A DNA stretch of 34,412 nt from an uncultured Methanobacteriaceae archaeon. GTDB lineage: Archaea; Methanobacteriota; Methanobacteria; Methanobacteriales; Methanobacteriaceae. The translations under genes were made by a program, and so were the position numbers. Where the stretch lies: contig CAMYKT010000019.1 in the NCBI GenBank assembly GCA_947259185.1, positions 1 through 34,412 on the forward strand. Reading direction: 5' to 3'. Each line of letters starts with the position of its first letter. Position 1 is the first letter of the stretch. The notes under the pieces are model-generated. The model saw nothing but the letters and a program-made list of their open reading frames with translations, had not been told where the DNA came from and searched no databases. Positions 24,559 to 33,746 of this stretch are shown in pieces.

Positions 24559-24626
24559 AAAACCACCACACCTATATTGGCCCTTCCGGGATATATACAT
24601 TTTTAAAAAACCGTTACAAAAAAGGA

Positions 24627-25619
24627 TTATTCCAGCAGATTTATCTTATGGCCCTTTTTAAGAGCATTTGCTTTATCATAAATTGTCCAGGCAGTGGTAA
24701 TATCCTGTACAGCTAATCCAGTGGAATCAAAAATAGTTATATCCTCATTAGACATTCTTCCTGGTACTTTACCGGTAATTACATCTCCCAACTTTCCCTT
24801 TATGGATTCTTTTTTCACGATTCCCTGGGATAAAGGTACATTTATCTCTCCACTATGGCTGGCCTGATCCCAGCAATCAATGAATATTCTGGATTTAACT
24901 AAAATAGACGATTCTAACTCCTGCTTTCCGGGAGCATCTGCTCCCATGGCATTTATATGGGTTCCAGGAGATATCCATTCACCACTTATAATGGGATCAT
25001 CCACCGGGGTCACGGTGACCACCACGTCTTTATTTTTAACCGCTTTTTGAATACTGTCCACGGCTTTAACCGGGATGTCATATTTCTCTGTCATGTTCTG
25101 GGCAAAATTTTCACGGGAAGAACAGGTACGGCAGTAAACCTGAGCCTCTTTAATATCCATCACTTCATTAAGGGCCATTAGTTGAGTATAAGCCTGTTTA
25201 CCTGCTCCTACAATCCCCACTATTTCCGAGTTATCCCGCGCCAGGTGTTTGGCCGCCACTCCTCCGGCTGCCCCGGTACGCATATTGGTAATCCAGGTAC
25301 CATCCATTATGGCCAGGGGGAAACCAGTTTCAGGATCCACCAGTTCAATTACAGCCATTACAGTAGGAAGATTATGTTGCAATGGATTCTCCGGGTGGAC
25401 ATTAACCATCTTAACCCCTGCTTTTTTCATTTGTTCCAGATAGCAGGGCATTATCCTTAGATCTCCCTTATATTCATTAAAATAAAGATATTCTTTAGCT
25501 GGCATCTGAATGTTCTTCAGGGAATGCTCCACATAGGCGGTTTCCACATCTTGCAAGACGTCTTTCATTTCAACAAGCTGTTTAATTTCACTTTGATTTA
25601 AAATAATGGTTTCAGGCAT
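24627..25619 (-). CDS. Alanine dehydrogenase / ornithine cyclodeaminase family enzyme
   Basis: 330 residues of the ornithine cyclodeaminase/mu-crystallin family. The NAD-binding motif IVGIVGAGKQAYTQL lies near residues 132-146, preceded by MDGTWITNMRTGAAGGVAAKHLA, a substrate-side segment, and followed by GTHINAMGADAPGKQELE. In archaea close relatives (for example the Archaeoglobus enzyme) are alanine dehydrogenases, and I favour that over ornithine cyclodeaminase, but the two cannot be separated by motif alone. AAGGATG precedes the ATG. A 7-7-7 dyad lies about 75 bp upstream. Confidence 0.85.
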   Translation of the reverse strand: MPETIILNQSEIKQLVEMKDVLQDVETAYVEHSLKNIQMPAKEYLYFNEYKGDLRIMPCYLEQMKKAGVKMVNVHPENPLQHNLPTVMAVIELVDPETGFPLAIMDGTWITNMRTGAAGGVAAKHLARDNSEIVGIVGAGKQAYTQLMALNEVMDIKEAQVYCRTCSSRENFAQNMTEKYDIPVKAVDSIQKAVKNKDVVVTVTPVDDPIISGEWISPGTHINAMGADAPGKQELESSILVKSRIFIDCWDQASHSGEINVPLSQGIVKKESIKGKLGDVITGKVPGRMSNEDITIFDSTGLAVQDITTAWTIYDKANALKKGHKINLLE

Positions 25620-25692
25620 GGGGGGTCATCCTTCTTAAGTGGGGTTTATAACAATTAGTATGGCATTATACCATTCTCCTGATTATAACTTT

Positions 25693-25713
25693 AACTATTG
25701 GTGTATAATAGTT
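25693..25713. repeat. 7-7-7 dyad upstream of the alanine dehydrogenase-like gene
   Basis: AACTATT-GGTGTAT-AATAGTT, perfect arms, in the 110-nt spacer between the dehydrogenase start and the stop of the methyltransferase gene. It may be an operator for the former or a 3' hairpin for the latter. Confidence 0.35.
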
Positions 25714-25729
25714 CACTTTATGAGAATAT

Positions 25730-26434
25730 TCAAATCAGGAAGGGCACTTTCTTTTTATACTGTTTATAATCAGGATTTTCCTTTAAAATTTCTTCTTCTT
25801 CCTTTTTAGAGACCTTCAGATACTTATAAATCAATATTGGGGAAAAAATCAAGGTCAAAGGGGTGGGCCATCCATAAAACCATCCCAGTATAACTAAGAT
25901 AAATCCCAGATACTGGGGGTGGCGACTGTAAGCATAAATCCCTTTATCCACCAGTTTATTATCTTTAGAATTGTGGTAGAGGGTAATCCAGCTTATGATA
26001 ATTAGTACAGTTCCCCCCAGGATTAAAATAGAACCATAAACCATGGCCAAATCCATGCCCAGCTCCACCCCCATAAAATTAATTACCAGCAGGTTAGGGG
26101 GTAGCTGGGTTCCAGGCACAAAGAAATACTTAGAGGCTAAGAGAATGGTTAAGGGAATTCCATACATTTCCACAAATAAAGACACAAAAAATGCAGTTAC
26201 CAGACCATATTCTATCCACTGGGTTTTCCTGCGATAAGATAAAGGTATTAAAAATGCTAAAAAGATTAAAATAAAAAAAACCACCACCTGCCACTGCTGG
26301 GTGACCACCATGGTGATGATATTACTGCTCAGGTAGGTATGAAAATGTAAATAGAAATCTGGAACAAAGAATAATGGTACAGAAAGTAGCATAATTAAAA
26401 AAATCTTAAATCCTGGGTTACGTGGTGTTTTCAT
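25730..26434 (-). CDS. Isoprenylcysteine methyltransferase-like (ICMT/PEMT) membrane protein
   Basis: 234 residues with about six hydrophobic helices. The C-terminal part holds KLVDKGIYAYSRHPQYLGFILVILGW, then KVSKKEEEEILKENPDYKQYKKKVP. Both match the SAM-binding RHPxYxG and the EE..L...G..Y..Y ending of the ICMT/PEMT membrane methyltransferase superfamily. It probably methylates a lipid, thiol or isoprenoid in the membrane. No clear ribosome site before the ATG, but a perfect dyad sits 10 nt upstream. Confidence 0.85.
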   Translation of the reverse strand: MKTPRNPGFKIFLIMLLSVPLFFVPDFYLHFHTYLSSNIITMVVTQQWQVVVFFILIFLAFLIPLSYRRKTQWIEYGLVTAFFVSLFVEMYGIPLTILLASKYFFVPGTQLPPNLLVINFMGVELGMDLAMVYGSILILGGTVLIIISWITLYHNSKDNKLVDKGIYAYSRHPQYLGFILVILGWFYGWPTPLTLIFSPILIYKYLKVSKKEEEEILKENPDYKQYKKKVPFLI

Positions 26435-26443
26435 AGTATCTGA

Positions 26444-26470
26444 ACCTGGAAGGACATGAATTCTCCAGGT
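26444..26470. repeat. Perfect dyad just upstream of the methyltransferase start
   Basis: ACCTGGA-N13-TCCAGGT, perfect 7-bp arms, 10 nt before the minus-strand start codon at 26434. Its G+C is higher than the surrounding spacer. It could be an operator or a hairpin affecting translation. Confidence 0.4.
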
Positions 26471-26681
26471 AGGGATTTCACTTCAACTTAAGCCCTTCCT
26501 GAGCATATTATTAAATACCTAGTATAATAATTATTTTATAAATTCCATGGTAAATTATCTTACTTAGCAACCTTTTATAATCTTGAAAAAGTATAACATA
26601 TTATTCAACTTAGTAGTCTTAAGAATCTTATATGATATTATAACCTTCAAAATTCAGTAAGGACGTTTATAAGGTGTTATT

Positions 26682-28064
26682 ATGAATATTCTGGAAAAAT
26701 CAGAATTAATAAAAAATCAGGAATTCACTGCCCGGGAAAATGTGGAAAGATTTTCAGAGATAATTGACAAGAAAAACTCACAGATCAATGCTTTTCTGGA
26801 AATTAATAAGGAACAGGCCCAAAAAAAAGCCCTTGAAATCGACGAGCGTCTTAAAAATGGAGAAAAAGTTGGAAAACTGGCCGGACTGGTTATTGGTATT
26901 AAGAGCAATATCAATGTGGAGGATTTTACCATATCTGCGGCATCCCCTACTCTAGAAAACTATCTGGGGAGCTATGATGCCACCGTTGTAAAAAGAATAA
27001 AAGAAGAAGACGGTATAATAATTGGAATGACTAACATGGATGAATTTGCTGCTGGTAGCTCTACTGAAAGTTCTTATTATGGTCCTACCAACAACCCGGC
27101 TGCACCAGGATTAATACCGGGAGGATCAAGTGGGGGGAGTGCTGCTGCTATTGCCGCAGGCATGTGTGACCTGGCCCTGGGATCAGATACTGGGGGTTCT
27201 ATTCGTAATCCTGCTTCTCATTGCGGAGTAATAGGATTTAAACCCACCTATGGTGCTGTTTCCAGGCAGGGACTACTTGATCTGGCCATGAGCCTGGATC
27301 AAATAGGACCTTTTGCTGGAGATACATCTGGAATTGCACTTATGCTGGAGAGTATCGCGGGATTGGATCCTCAGGAGTGTACTTCCATGGAGTGGGAGGT
27401 ACCCCCTTTTAGTAAGCTGGTGGGTGAAAATTCAAAAGAAACACTAAAAGGAATGAAGCTGGGTATAGTAAAACAATTCCAGGAAGTCACTGATAGGCCT
27501 ATAGTTAAAATTATTGAAAAATCCATTGATCAAATGCAGGAGATGGGTGCTGAAGTAGTGGAATTAAGCTTCGACTACATAGATTTGTGCCTACCTACTT
27601 ACTACCTGATAAACTATGTGGAATTTTTCTCTGCCACCCGTAAGTATGATGGCCGAAAATATGGTTCCAAAATAGAAGAAGTTTGTGGAGAGGAAGTACT
27701 CCGCAGAATTCACATGGGATCCTACATATCCCAGAAAGAATTCAGTGGAAAATACTATAAAAAAGCCCTACAGGCGCGTTCTTTAATCAGAAAAGAAGTA
27801 ACACGGCTCTTGAAGGATGTAGATTTACTGGTGGGTCCCACTGTACCCAAACTACCTCATAAGGTGGGAAGCACTCTGGAACCTCTGGAAATGTATGCTT
27901 ATGATGTGCTGACGGTTATGGCTAATCTGGCAGGCATACCTGCTGGAAGCCTCAAAGCAGGGGAAGTAAAGGGAGTACCGGTGGGACTGCAAATGCAGGG
28001 CAAACCACTGGAAGATGCAAAGATTATACAGGCCATGGATGCATTTGAAAATTTAAATAAATAA
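26682..28064 (+). CDS. gatA: Glutamyl-tRNA(Gln)/aspartyl-tRNA(Asn) amidotransferase subunit A
   Basis: 460 residues of the amidase-signature family. The catalytic triad Lys-cisSer-Ser is intact: K74 in IGIKSNINVE, S149 in GGSSGGSA and S173 in GSDTGGSIRNPAS. Spacings match bacterial GatA. It releases ammonia from glutamine for transamidation of misacylated tRNA with GatB and GatC, whose genes are not in the window. In archaea this enzyme normally makes Asn-tRNA. AAGGTG lies 5 nt before the ATG; a TATA-like stretch CTTATATGATATTATAACC is just upstream of the leader. A generic amidase is the alternative, but the length and residues favour GatA. Confidence 0.93.
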   Translation: MNILEKSELIKNQEFTARENVERFSEIIDKKNSQINAFLEINKEQAQKKALEIDERLKNGEKVGKLAGLVIGIKSNINVEDFTISAASPTLENYLGSYDATVVKRIKEEDGIIIGMTNMDEFAAGSSTESSYYGPTNNPAAPGLIPGGSSGGSAAAIAAGMCDLALGSDTGGSIRNPASHCGVIGFKPTYGAVSRQGLLDLAMSLDQIGPFAGDTSGIALMLESIAGLDPQECTSMEWEVPPFSKLVGENSKETLKGMKLGIVKQFQEVTDRPIVKIIEKSIDQMQEMGAEVVELSFDYIDLCLPTYYLINYVEFFSATRKYDGRKYGSKIEEVCGEEVLRRIHMGSYISQKEFSGKYYKKALQARSLIRKEVTRLLKDVDLLVGPTVPKLPHKVGSTLEPLEMYAYDVLTVMANLAGIPAGSLKAGEVKGVPVGLQMQGKPLEDAKIIQAMDAFENLNK

Positions 28065-28128
28065 CCTAAGTCTTAAAATCCCCTACTATTTTTTTTATAA
28101 TATGCACCGGACTAATCAAGGGTTAAAT

Positions 28129-29646
28129 ATGAAAATCGGACTGGTATATGTTAAAGGAGCGGTTCCTGCTTTTGAAGACTTCGGATTTTTACCAACCCAC
28201 CTGGTTAAAGGTAATGGATTGGTTAAAGGCGAAAAAGCCCATAAAGTATTAGATGGCCTTATAATACCCGGGGGAAGTATCATGGAGTCAGGAAGCATGA
28301 CCCCTGAACTGGGAGAGGAAACCCATCGGATGAATCAGGAGGGTAAGTTCATTCTGGGTATTTGTTCTGGTTTTCAGGCACTGGCCCAAAAAACAGATAT
28401 CGGCCGCCGATCACCCTGCCCCATCATAAAAAAAGGGTTGGGAATTCTGGATGTTAGTTTCAGTCCCCTGATAAGTAATGATCGGGTGGAGGCCACCATT
28501 GTTGATGAATCTTTTCTAACCCGGGGGCTATGTGGAGAAACCATAACTGGATTCCACTGCCATACCTATGGTCAGCTGGAAGGGGAAGGCTCAACTATTT
28601 TAAAATCTGAAATAAAAAGGGTTAATTATTCGGATAGCCCTCAAGAAGTAGTTGCCGGAGTAAAAAATCTCGAGGGCAATGTGGTGGGTACCATGCTCCA
28701 TGGATCTCTGGATGAAAATCCTGCTCTAGTTAACAACATCCTGGAATTTTTAGGGGCCAGCGAAAGACAAACTCAGGGCATTTATAACGATAATAAAGAA
28801 TTATTAAAGAAGATAAAACAGGAAATTGGAATTGAAACTGGATTAAAACGACCTGAAACCACTCCGGAGGCCATGAATCAGAAAAAATCCAGGGAAGATG
28901 CTGATAGGATACCTCCTACTTTAATGATTGCCAGCACCGGATCTGATTCAGGTAAAACATTCATATCCACTGGCCTGGCCGGTGCTTTCTATAAAAAAGG
29001 ACTGAAAGTAGCTATCTTGAAGGTGGGACCGGATATCAGGGACATCGTACCGGCACTCTACCTCACCAAGGGAAAAATGGAGAAATATTCCTCCATAAAA
29101 ATAGGCCATCTGGGCTGGATGGAGCTCCCCGAAACTCTTGAAAATTTAAAAAAGGATCAATTTGATCTGGTTATTGTGGAAGGGGTTATGGGGGTTTTCA
29201 CCGGTATTTTAAATGAAAAAATACCATACTCCGGAGCAGAAATTGCCCGGGGTGCTAATATTCCAGTTATAATGGTATCCGGATGTAATAAAGGAGGAAT
29301 AGAGACTGCAGCAGTGGATGTGACGTCTCAGGTTAAAATATTACAAAAAATGGGAATAAAAGTCCCGGGAATAATTCTTAACCGGGTTTATAATCAGGAC
29401 ATCTTCAACCGGGTAAAGAAATATATTAAAAAAGATACCGGGGTCGAACAGGTAATGGCTTTGCCTAAAGTTAAAATGAAAGAAAGGGGCACCACCCCGG
29501 AGGTAGAAATAAAATTAGAGGAATTCTGTATTTCAGCACTTAAAACAGTTGAAGAGTACTTGGACCTTAATCAAATATTAATAATGGCCCAGAACCCTGA
29601 ATTTGGAGGCTACATCACCTTTAGGGATATTGAAAACTTTTTTTAA
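28129..29646 (+). CDS. Fused class-I glutamine amidotransferase and CobB/dethiobiotin-synthetase-like P-loop protein
   Basis: 505 residues. The N-terminal half (about 1-225) is a CobB/CobQ-type GATase: IIPGGSIMESG, nucleophile C79 in LGICSGFQAL, then GFHCHTYGQL and TMLHGSLDENP. A linker (about 230-262) leads to a P-loop domain with IASTGSDSGKTF (about 265-278), like the ATP site of CobB, CobQ and BioD. In CobB/CobQ the P-loop domain comes first and the GATase last; here the order is reversed. It may amidate a carboxylate in a cofactor or other pathway; the substrate is unknown. The ATG at 28129 is preferred because the upstream one at 28102 overlaps the TATA box (TTTTTTATAAT, 28090-28100). 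Confidence 0.8.
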   Translation: MKIGLVYVKGAVPAFEDFGFLPTHLVKGNGLVKGEKAHKVLDGLIIPGGSIMESGSMTPELGEETHRMNQEGKFILGICSGFQALAQKTDIGRRSPCPIIKKGLGILDVSFSPLISNDRVEATIVDESFLTRGLCGETITGFHCHTYGQLEGEGSTILKSEIKRVNYSDSPQEVVAGVKNLEGNVVGTMLHGSLDENPALVNNILEFLGASERQTQGIYNDNKELLKKIKQEIGIETGLKRPETTPEAMNQKKSREDADRIPPTLMIASTGSDSGKTFISTGLAGAFYKKGLKVAILKVGPDIRDIVPALYLTKGKMEKYSSIKIGHLGWMELPETLENLKKDQFDLVIVEGVMGVFTGILNEKIPYSGAEIARGANIPVIMVSGCNKGGIETAAVDVTSQVKILQKMGIKVPGIILNRVYNQDIFNRVKKYIKKDTGVEQVMALPKVKMKERGTTPEVEIKLEEFCISALKTVEEYLDLNQILIMAQNPEFGGYITFRDIENFF

Positions 29647-29656
29647 TAATATAATT

Positions 29657-30385
29657 TTAATCCTCTATTTCCCCTTCAAAGATATCTTCCCCATCATTTT
29701 GTATCTCGATACCATTACTGCCAATACCATAGGCTAAAAACTGGGTGGGGGTTTTGGTGCTCCTCATTTTTATAATGTCCATGACTCTCTCCCTACGTCC
29801 GGTGTAAGGATTTTCCCGTCGGGCTAATTTTATAGCACCATAAACTGAAAAAAGGGCCAGCTCATTGAATTCCTGGGAAGTGGCCGAGTCCAGTATTAGC
29901 ACGGATGTAATTCCCCTTTGTTTTAATTCATAAACCAAAAGATCAAACTGGTTACGGAAATCATAAGGAGTTAACTTAGCAGTATATCCTCCTAAACTAT
30001 CTATAACTACCACTTCTGTTTCAGGGGGTATGTCATGCAGTATTTTGGTGAAATTACCCTTCATGGGATCCATATCCATACTGATTTCTGCTTCAGTTAT
30101 TCTGGCCCGGATCCCGGTTAATTCAATAAAGGTTAGCATTCCTTTTTCTTCCAATTCCTGGGTATTCCAACCAAATGAATTAGCCTGTACATGTAAATCA
30201 TAGGAATCTTCTTCAGCAGTAATATAAGCCGTACTAAAACCCATATCACAGCTGCTTTTGGCAAACCTCAAACCAAATATAGTTTTCCCACAGCCAGCGT
30301 CTCCGGTTATAAGAACGGATCTTCCTGCTGGAAAACCTCCCAATGCCTCGTCTAATCCCTCGATACCTGTTCCAATCCTTTCCAT
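29657..30385 (-). CDS. KaiC/RadA-like RecA-fold ATPase
   Basis: 242 residues, single RecA-like domain. It begins with the KaiC-type RIGTGIEGLDEALGGFPAGRSVLITGDAGCGKT containing Walker A (GDAGCGKT); Walker B is VVVIDSLGGY. Catalytic Glu candidates lie in the following ITAEED region. Double-domain KaiC and true RadA are longer; this is the single-domain archaeal KaiC-like type, often linked to signalling or chemotaxis, but its target here is unknown. It follows ribB by 107 nt on the same strand and may belong to the riboflavin operon or have its own promoter. Confidence 0.85.
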   Translation of the reverse strand: MERIGTGIEGLDEALGGFPAGRSVLITGDAGCGKTIFGLRFAKSSCDMGFSTAYITAEEDSYDLHVQANSFGWNTQELEEKGMLTFIELTGIRARITEAEISMDMDPMKGNFTKILHDIPPETEVVVIDSLGGYTAKLTPYDFRNQFDLLVYELKQRGITSVLILDSATSQEFNELALFSVYGAIKLARRENPYTGRRERVMDIIKMRSTKTPTQFLAYGIGSNGIEIQNDGEDIFEGEIED

Positions 30386-30492
30386 TATACCATCCCTCTT
30401 AACATTTCCATAATTATAATTTTTTATTTTAATTAATACAGATCTAGTAAGTCTTTAAAGATATGTTCATTATTGCGGGATATTGTACCAAT

Positions 30493-31170
30493 CTAATCTT
30501 TTATATATTTCTTATAAGATTCTATAACGTCATCCCCATTTAAAAATACCATCTGATTTTTTTCGGCATATTTCTGGGCATCAGCAGTACTTAAAGATTC
30601 ACCATTAGTATCATCCATCATTTCACAGCAAACTGCCACTGGGGTGAGGCCGGCCATTTCCATGAGGGCAATGCTCATTTCGGTGTGGCCTTTTCTTTTA
30701 AGCACATGTCCCTCTGCCGCCCTGAGAAGAGTCACGTGACCGGGTGCACGGAATAATTTACCTAAATCTGCCTGTTTTTCATTTTTACACAGTTTAGCAA
30801 GTTCTTTGATGGTGAAAGCCCGATCATTATCCGTAATACCGGTGAATGTTTCCCGATGATTCAGGGTAATGGAAAAGGCGGATTTTTCATCATAAGGGAT
30901 GTCGGTGGGTGACAATTCATTTAAAACTGGATATTTTTCTGCCGCAACTTCCATTATGTCGGTCATAAATGGTATGCCTAATTTTTGGGAGTGTTCTGAT
31001 GAAATAGGTACACATACTAGTCCTCCGGCATCATTACGGATACGGGTCATATGGGCACTGGTCATAAATTCAGCAGCGACAATCATGTCAGTTTCCCGCT
31101 CCCGGTTATCATTATCAAAAACTAAAACTATTTCTCCGTTTCTTAAGGCTTCTAATGCTTTTTGAATCAT
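30493..31170 (-). CDS. ribB: 3,4-dihydroxy-2-butanone 4-phosphate synthase
   Basis: 225 residues, RibB family. The enzyme turns ribulose 5-phosphate into 3,4-dihydroxy-2-butanone 4-phosphate and formate for riboflavin, F420 side chain and related flavin synthesis. The acidic metal-binding loop DNDNRERETDMIVAAEF, RNDAGGLVCVP and RAAEGHVLKRKGHTEMS (with its His) are all present, so it looks active. Length is normal for the monofunctional archaeal form. ribK lies just upstream on the same strand (60 nt gap), so the two form a riboflavin operon. Confidence 0.95.
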   Translation of the reverse strand: MIQKALEALRNGEIVLVFDNDNRERETDMIVAAEFMTSAHMTRIRNDAGGLVCVPISSEHSQKLGIPFMTDIMEVAAEKYPVLNELSPTDIPYDEKSAFSITLNHRETFTGITDNDRAFTIKELAKLCKNEKQADLGKLFRAPGHVTLLRAAEGHVLKRKGHTEMSIALMEMAGLTPVAVCCEMMDDTNGESLSTADAQKYAEKNQMVFLNGDDVIESYKKYIKD

Positions 31171-31230
31171 ATAATCACTTAATAAGTTTTCAAATTAAAT
31201 AAAAGTTCATTGGGGATAAAATTTATTTTA

Positions 31231-31605
31231 TTAAAAAATAAGGCTTACTTCATCTCCATCCCTTAGATGAAGGGTTTTTCGAAGATTATCCTGGGCAATG
31301 AATTCTAAAAACTCTTCCGGGTGGTGGCTTTTAACCGGAAAAATTACCGCTCCTTCTATCTTATCTTCCAGACGGGCCTTCAGCAATAAAACATCTCCAA
31401 ATTTATCAGAACCATTAATCATCACGGTTTGCTGTTCTTTAACCGGCTGGAGATTTTCTAAATTTTTTTCATCAATTAAAATATTTAAAGTTCCTTTAAA
31501 AGGAGTAAAACCTAATATTTCCTTGAACTGGGAGGAATATATTTCCTGTGACATGAAATACATGCCTTTTTGTGATCCAGATGTTACAAGACCTTTTATT
31601 TTCAT
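31231..31605 (-). CDS. ribK: CTP-dependent riboflavin kinase (RibK)
   Basis: 124 residues, archaeal RibK. It phosphorylates riboflavin with CTP to FMN. Family segments are GLVTSGSQKGMYFMS at the N-terminus, LGFTPFKGTLNI and SHHPEEFLEFIAQDNLRKTLHLRDGDEVSL. It lacks the N-terminal helix-turn-helix found in RbkR-type regulator-kinase fusions, so it is kinase only. It is first of ribK-ribB (and perhaps the KaiC-like gene). AAGAGGAAGC precedes the ATG. Confidence 0.93.
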   Translation of the reverse strand: MKIKGLVTSGSQKGMYFMSQEIYSSQFKEILGFTPFKGTLNILIDEKNLENLQPVKEQQTVMINGSDKFGDVLLLKARLEDKIEGAVIFPVKSHHPEEFLEFIAQDNLRKTLHLRDGDEVSLIF

Positions 31606-31845
31606 AATAGCTTCCTCTTAATTCTTAAACAGTATAATAATCATTGAGAATATATCTGCCAAGTTTAAAATTATTATACTTTTACCTCATCCCTATTTAA
31701 ATAATCATATAGTGGGCTGGATATTAAAGTATTTATACCTAGCAATTTAATTGAACCCTCAGGTGATATTAATTGAAGGACTTTTTTAAATATCCTATAA
31801 TACTTCTTTTTTAAGAACCAGTTTACTTTAGATTATATCTAAAAA

Positions 31846-31875
31846 TCCTGATTTTTTAAAAATTTTGATTAAATC
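31846..31875. terminator. Hairpin at the 3' end of sepS
   Basis: CTGATTT and AAATCAG flank an A+T-rich middle that also covers the sepS stop codon; on the minus strand a short T-run follows. Weak; a possible terminator in the 268-nt spacer, which otherwise shows no gene. The ribK promoter (TATA-like AAGTATAATAATT on the minus strand) lies near 31665-31680. Confidence 0.35.
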
Positions 31876-33472
31876 AGCTCTCCAGGCGGGCTTCTATGGT
31901 GGAGAAGATAGGACCCCTGATATCAATTTGTTTGTTATTACCCGTGATGTAATTTAAAGCCACCTCATCCAGCAGGAGATTAATATCAGATAGAGAACGG
32001 GCAATGGTGCTTCTTACTTTAATCTCATTTCTATTCCCCACCACCATTTCTTCTATGTGGTAGGCCGCCTGGGCAGCCAGTGATTCCATGTAACTTATCC
32101 TGGTCGATATCCCTTTTTCAACAGCTTTTTTAATAAAAGGATTATCCAAATGTCCTTCAGGAGGTATGCCCACTATATTTCCCTGGTAAATGTAAACCTG
32201 GTTATTGGCAGCTGGTCCCAGTAATCTGGTGTTTTCTTCGACCTCCAGGGCAGTCACCTGGATATTTTTACCTAAAAATTCCCCTGAAAATACGGGAAAT
32301 TCACAGGGGGATGATGCAGATGCGTTTTGTTGCCATACCTCCAGTATGAGGTTCATGAGATTTTTACCATCTGTAGTAGCAGGATAATAATTTATGGAAA
32401 GCATGGTGGCCAGGTCCCGATCAGTGAGTTCCCATGTTCGATATAGCTGAGGGTAAACCATTTCCCTGATATCCTTTTCTTGATGCAGTACCATGGCCAT
32501 ACGCTCTGCCCCCACCCCCAGGTTCATCACTTCTTCTTCAATTCCATACCTGGAAAGGGCCAGTGGTGAGTATAACCCAAAGGTAGCAATTTCCACCCAC
32601 TCTTTAAGAAGGGGATGGTAACCATAAACTTCAGTCTGGGTTCCAGGGATATAATACTTGGATTTTTTCTCATCAGGAAGATACTTGAACTGGGAGAACC
32701 CAAAATATTCCAGCAGACTCTCAGATACAGCTTTTCCCATATCCAGAGAAATTTCATCATCCACAACAACACAGGAAGCAGAATGATAGGTCATTAAATG
32801 ACTGGAGTCTTCTTTTTGCTCTCTTCTAAAACACCGGTCAATGGAGAATAATTTCAAAGGCAGTTTGGAGCGATCATGTATATTCTGAAGTGAGATGAAC
32901 CATCCTGAAGTCATGTGGGACCGGAGAGTAGTTCTACCGGCCACCGGTTTCAACTGCTGAATTTCCGGGAAAACACGTTCCAGAACCCTTAAGCCTATGT
33001 CGTCCCCCACCTCCAGGGAAGCGGAAACATCATGAACCAGGTCGTCCCCACAAAGTTCTCCTTTCTTATAGCCACGGAATACATTTTGAAGATCTTTTAA
33101 ACGATCTTCATTCACTTCCACTCCTAGATTTTCAATTTTTTCTATTTTATCTATTCCCAATCCTATATCTGGTCGGGGAAGCCCTGCTAAATAAAAACAA
33201 CGGTCCAGGACCGCGGGAGCTTCTGGTCCGAATTGTTTGTATATATGCTCTTCTTCAATAAAAACCGGGTTTACCATTTCACTAAAACCCAATCTTAAAT
33301 AGGCCTGTCTTATCTCCCCTATGGTATCGTATAAAAGGTGAGATTTCCCGGTACTAAGCCTCAATCGGGGGTACTGCTGGTCATGGTGGGGTTTTTTTAA
33401 AAGTTTTTCACTTTCAACCCAGGCTTTTTCAAAATCTTTTTTAGCAAGTTTAATAATCTTTTTTTTGTTCAA
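31874..33472 (-). CDS. sepS: O-phosphoseryl-tRNA(Cys) synthetase (SepRS)
   Basis: 532 residues, class II aminoacyl-tRNA synthetase that charges tRNA-Cys with O-phosphoserine, the first step of the tRNA-dependent cysteine route found in methanogens; SepCysS completes it. Motif 2 is present as FSIDRCFRREQKEDSSHLM, motif 3 as NLGVGAERMAMV, and the phosphoserine-binding TSGWF and SHLMTYHSASC are conserved. The start I favour is a TTG at 33472 (MNKKKIIKLAKKDFEKAW), preceded by GAGGGTG, which aligns with MJ1660; the longer GTG start at 33487 lies over that ribosome site. It is divergent from tfrA. Confidence 0.96.
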   Translation of the reverse strand: MNKKKIIKLAKKDFEKAWVESEKLLKKPHHDQQYPRLRLSTGKSHLLYDTIGEIRQAYLRLGFSEMVNPVFIEEEHIYKQFGPEAPAVLDRCFYLAGLPRPDIGLGIDKIEKIENLGVEVNEDRLKDLQNVFRGYKKGELCGDDLVHDVSASLEVGDDIGLRVLERVFPEIQQLKPVAGRTTLRSHMTSGWFISLQNIHDRSKLPLKLFSIDRCFRREQKEDSSHLMTYHSASCVVVDDEISLDMGKAVSESLLEYFGFSQFKYLPDEKKSKYYIPGTQTEVYGYHPLLKEWVEIATFGLYSPLALSRYGIEEEVMNLGVGAERMAMVLHQEKDIREMVYPQLYRTWELTDRDLATMLSINYYPATTDGKNLMNLILEVWQQNASASSPCEFPVFSGEFLGKNIQVTALEVEENTRLLGPAANNQVYIYQGNIVGIPPEGHLDNPFIKKAVEKGISTRISYMESLAAQAAYHIEEMVVGNRNEIKVRSTIARSLSDINLLLDEVALNYITGNNKQIDIRGPIFSTIEARLES

Positions 33473-33733
33473 TTTCCACCCTCGCACTGGATTTTAATTT
33501 TAGAATCATTATTATGACTATACTGAAAATTATCTTATTTAAGGTACTAAAACTTGAAATGATTACTCTAAGGTTCCATAATGATCTAATACTCTTTAAT
33601 TAAATCTAAAAAATATATGCTTGCACTATTTTTTTAACATACACTAAAACATAATTGGGTTTATTATCTTTATATTGATTTTCATATCATATATTTTAAA
33701 ATTAAGTCCATTTTCAGGGTGGCCAACTATCAC

Positions 33734-33746
33734 AAATTTAAATACC
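33734..33746 (+). promoter_or_regulatory. tfrA promoter, leaderless mRNA likely
   Basis: AAATTTAAATACC with a purine-rich upstream ACAAA. The TATA centre is about 28 nt before the ATG at 33769, so transcription should begin at or next to the start codon. No ribosome site is seen. The rest of the 296-nt spacer (33473-33768) shows no gene; the sepS TATA is near 33535-33542. Confidence 0.55.

Noticed and set aside
28102..28128. Upstream ATG adding nine residues to the GATase/P-loop protein
   Set aside because: It directly follows the TATA box, so it would lie before or at the expected transcription start.
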